A stretch of DNA of 64,000 nt from Paracoccaceae bacterium (GTDB lineage: Bacteria > Pseudomonadota > Alphaproteobacteria > Rhodobacterales > Rhodobacteraceae), in the NCBI GenBank assembly GCA_024742705.1, contig JANSXZ010000003.1, forward strand, positions 1-64,000, given 5' to 3'. Both the position numbers and the translations under genes were made by a program. Below the pieces are notes generated by a model. That model saw nothing but the letters and a program-made list of their open reading frames with translations. It searched no databases and was not told the origin of the DNA. Positions 62,753 through 64,000 of the stretch are shown piece by piece; within the stretch, counting starts at the first letter, position 1, and each line of letters starts with the position of its first letter.

Positions 62753-63540
62753 CAGTCTCCGTTCATCGGGGGCGGCGCGGCGCGGTCGGCCAGTTTTCGC
62801 AGCCGTTGCGCGCCACCGGCGATGGGCGCATCCAGCGACAGCCCCGCCAGTTCATAGCCGCGTTTGAAATCGTCGATATGGCGGCGCATCCAGTCGCGCG
62901 CGCGCGGCGCGTCGCGGGCGCGGATCGCATCCACCACATGGCCGTGGGCCACGATCTGGCGCGCCACCGCCTGCGGCACCTTTGGGATCAGCGCGTCGAT
63001 TCCCGAATAGAGCAGCAGCCCGATGGGCTCGCGCGCCAGTTGCAACACGCGGTTCTTGCCTGCCGCCGCAACCGCCGAATGGAACGCGGTATCCAGTTCG
63101 ACCGAAGCGCGCCCTTCGCCCTGCGCCGCGCAGAGATCGGAGTGGATCCGGTCCAGCGCCGCCAGATCCGCCGCATCGGCATGCCGCGCGGCCAGTTCGG
63201 CGGCCAGCGGTTCGGTGGCGATGGCCACATGCCACAGTTCGTTGAAGCTGACGTGCAGCATGTTCAGCGCCCTGCTCTGGCGCGACGAAAGCTCGGCCAT
63301 GCGCGGCACGCTGACCACCATCTTGCGCGGCGATATGCGGCGCACGAAACCGTCGCTTTCCAGCCGGCGGATGCCTTCGCGGACAGTCGAGCGATTCAGC
63401 CCGAACATGCCCGCCATCTCAACCTCGGACGGCAGCGGATCACCGGGTTTGAGCGTGCCGCTCATGATCTGGGCCTCGACCTCGCTGGCGACTTGTTCGT
63501 AGGCGTGGCGCACGCGCAATGTCTTGGGTCTCAGAACCAT
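62752..63540 (-). CDS. GntR-family regulator (FCD/FadR type) of the acyl-CoA operon
   Basis: A 262-residue regulator with a winged helix domain (about 8-80; PLPSEVEMAGMFGLNRSTVR, then EGIRRLESDGFV) and an FCD domain (about 100-245). Compared with the other GntR at 261-917 it has a longer linker and a basic start. It is the first gene of a coupled operon (regulator - acyl-CoA ligase - SDR - acyl-CoA dehydrogenase), so autoregulation in response to the acyl-CoA substrate is the simple model. A LivF-type ATPase gene lies 80 bases upstream on the same strand. Confidence 0.9.
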   Translation of the reverse strand: MVLRPKTLRVRHAYEQVASEVEAQIMSGTLKPGDPLPSEVEMAGMFGLNRSTVREGIRRLESDGFVRRISPRKMVVSVPRMAELSSRQSRALNMLHVSFNELWHVAIATEPLAAELAARHADAADLAALDRIHSDLCAAQGEGRASVELDTAFHSAVAAAGKNRVLQLAREPIGLLLYSGIDALIPKVPQAVARQIVAHGHVVDAIRARDAPRARDWMRRHIDDFKRGYELAGLSLDAPIAGGAQRLRKLADRAAPPPMNGD

Positions 63541-63620
63541 TGCGCGCCGCTAACTTCCGGTTGCGGCCGATGGCGTTGCGGTCTGCGATTTCACCTGGCG
63601 CGCCCTCCCGAGGTTTGCGT

Positions 63621-64000
63621 TCAGCCGACGGGCTGCGCCGCGGTGTCCTGGCCCACCGTCGAAACCTTGACGATCTCGCCGCGCTCGATCACGCATTCGC
63701 GTTGCAGAAGCTCCATCGAGTGGCTCAGTTCCGACTGTGCGATCAACACCGCCAGACCTTCGCTGCGCAGCGACGTGATCACCTCCGAGATGCGTTTGGC
63801 CAGCGCCGGCGCGACCCCCTCGAACGGCTCGTCCAGCAGCAAAAGCCGCCGCCCGGCGATCAGCGCGCGGCCCAGCGCCACCATCTTTTGCTGGCCACCC
63901 GACAAAAGCAGCGACTTGCGCGCCGACATTTTGGTGAGCTCGGGCATCAGATCGTAGACAAAGGCCAGCCCCCGCGCCCCGTCGATGTCGGGATTGACCC
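63621..64000 (-). CDS. Branched-chain amino acid-type ABC transporter ATPase, C-terminal part (cut by window edge)
   Basis: About 126 codons are present, open to the right edge. The signature LSGGQQKMVALGRALIAG, the Walker B LLLLDEPFEGVAPALA and the H-loop region, here IAQSELSHSMELL with Gln-Ser in place of the usual HD/EQ-type pattern, identify an ABC ATPase of the LivF subgroup (FEGVAPALA and the ERGEIV ending are typical). Walker A is beyond the edge. It probably powers uptake of amino acids or of the organic acid used by the neighbouring acyl-CoA operon. Confidence 0.88.
   Translation of the reverse strand, partial: VNPDIDGARGLAFVYDLMPELTKMSARKSLLLSGGQQKMVALGRALIAGRRLLLLDEPFEGVAPALAKRISEVITSLRSEGLAVLIAQSELSHSMELLQRECVIERGEIVKVSTVGQDTAAQPVG

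Overview
The window is 64 kb of GC-rich chromosomal DNA from an alphaproteobacterium, most likely a member of the Rhodobacterales (Paracoccaceae/Roseobacter group). The evidence is the protein signatures, a direct-repeat LexA box of the GTTC-N7-GTTC type, a SAM-II riboswitch before metZ, a paired Lrp regulator locus divergent from ilvC, and gene orders I associate with that order: glyQ - small membrane protein - glyS - PPDK-like, and rpiA - gor - hflK - hflC - DUF2065 - degP. No rRNA, tRNA, CRISPR array or prophage is visible. The only mobile element is the end of an IS5-family insertion sequence cut by the left edge.

Layout, left to right. 1-0.14 kb: IS5-type element end. 0.26-5.5 kb: GntR regulator, HAD nucleotidase, small membrane protein, UbiH-type hydroxylase, class V aminotransferase and two overlapping Lrp genes. 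5.6-9.7 kb: ilvC with a strong terminator, a 27-residue membrane peptide gene, an EamA exporter, then folP and a two-domain folB. 9.8-16.8 kb: SleB hydrolase, a divergent PPDK-like protein, and glyS / DUF6446-like / glyQ. 17-23.2 kb: a secreted trypsin-fold protein that has lost its catalytic residues, a ThDP enzyme coupled to trkH, a phasin-like protein with an Ala/Pro/Lys tail, a short helical protein and an LprI-type protein. 23.3-30.5 kb: folE2, metZ under a SAM-II riboswitch with a terminator platform, an alpha/beta hydrolase, a GST, yciB, EamA and ftsY.

30.6-39.3 kb: a fused NuoE/NuoF-type diaphorase without its catalytic partner, an AlkB-type monooxygenase, xseA divergent from purD, an FG-GAP protein coupled to a 2Fe-2S ferredoxin, and a stand-alone DnaE2-type OB-fold gene whose promoter carries a perfect SOS box. 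39.3-46.5 kb: envelope proteostasis and redox run (degP, DUF2065, hflC, hflK, gor, rpiA) plus panE. 46.7-49.5 kb: L-serine dehydratase and trigger factor, the latter with a terminator-like hairpin in its leader. 50-55 kb: a tightly overlapped four-gene cluster that looks like a lipid-linked sugar transfer system (GtrB-type GT2, UPF0104-type flippase candidate, FAD oxidoreductase, polytopic GT-C-like protein). 55-64 kb: Ntn acylase, purN/purM, and a GntR-regulated acyl-CoA operon (ligase, SDR, acyl-CoA dehydrogenase) next to a LivF-type ABC ATPase cut by the right edge.

Most of the window is housekeeping metabolism: branched-chain amino acids, folate, methionine, purines, glycyl-tRNA and protein quality control. 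Translation is often coupled by 1-4 bp start/stop overlaps. The observations most worth following are the SOS-controlled DnaE2 OB-fold remnant, the catalytically dead protease, the four-gene glycan cluster, the 27-residue membrane peptide, the four-copy intergenic repeat and the tig leader hairpin.
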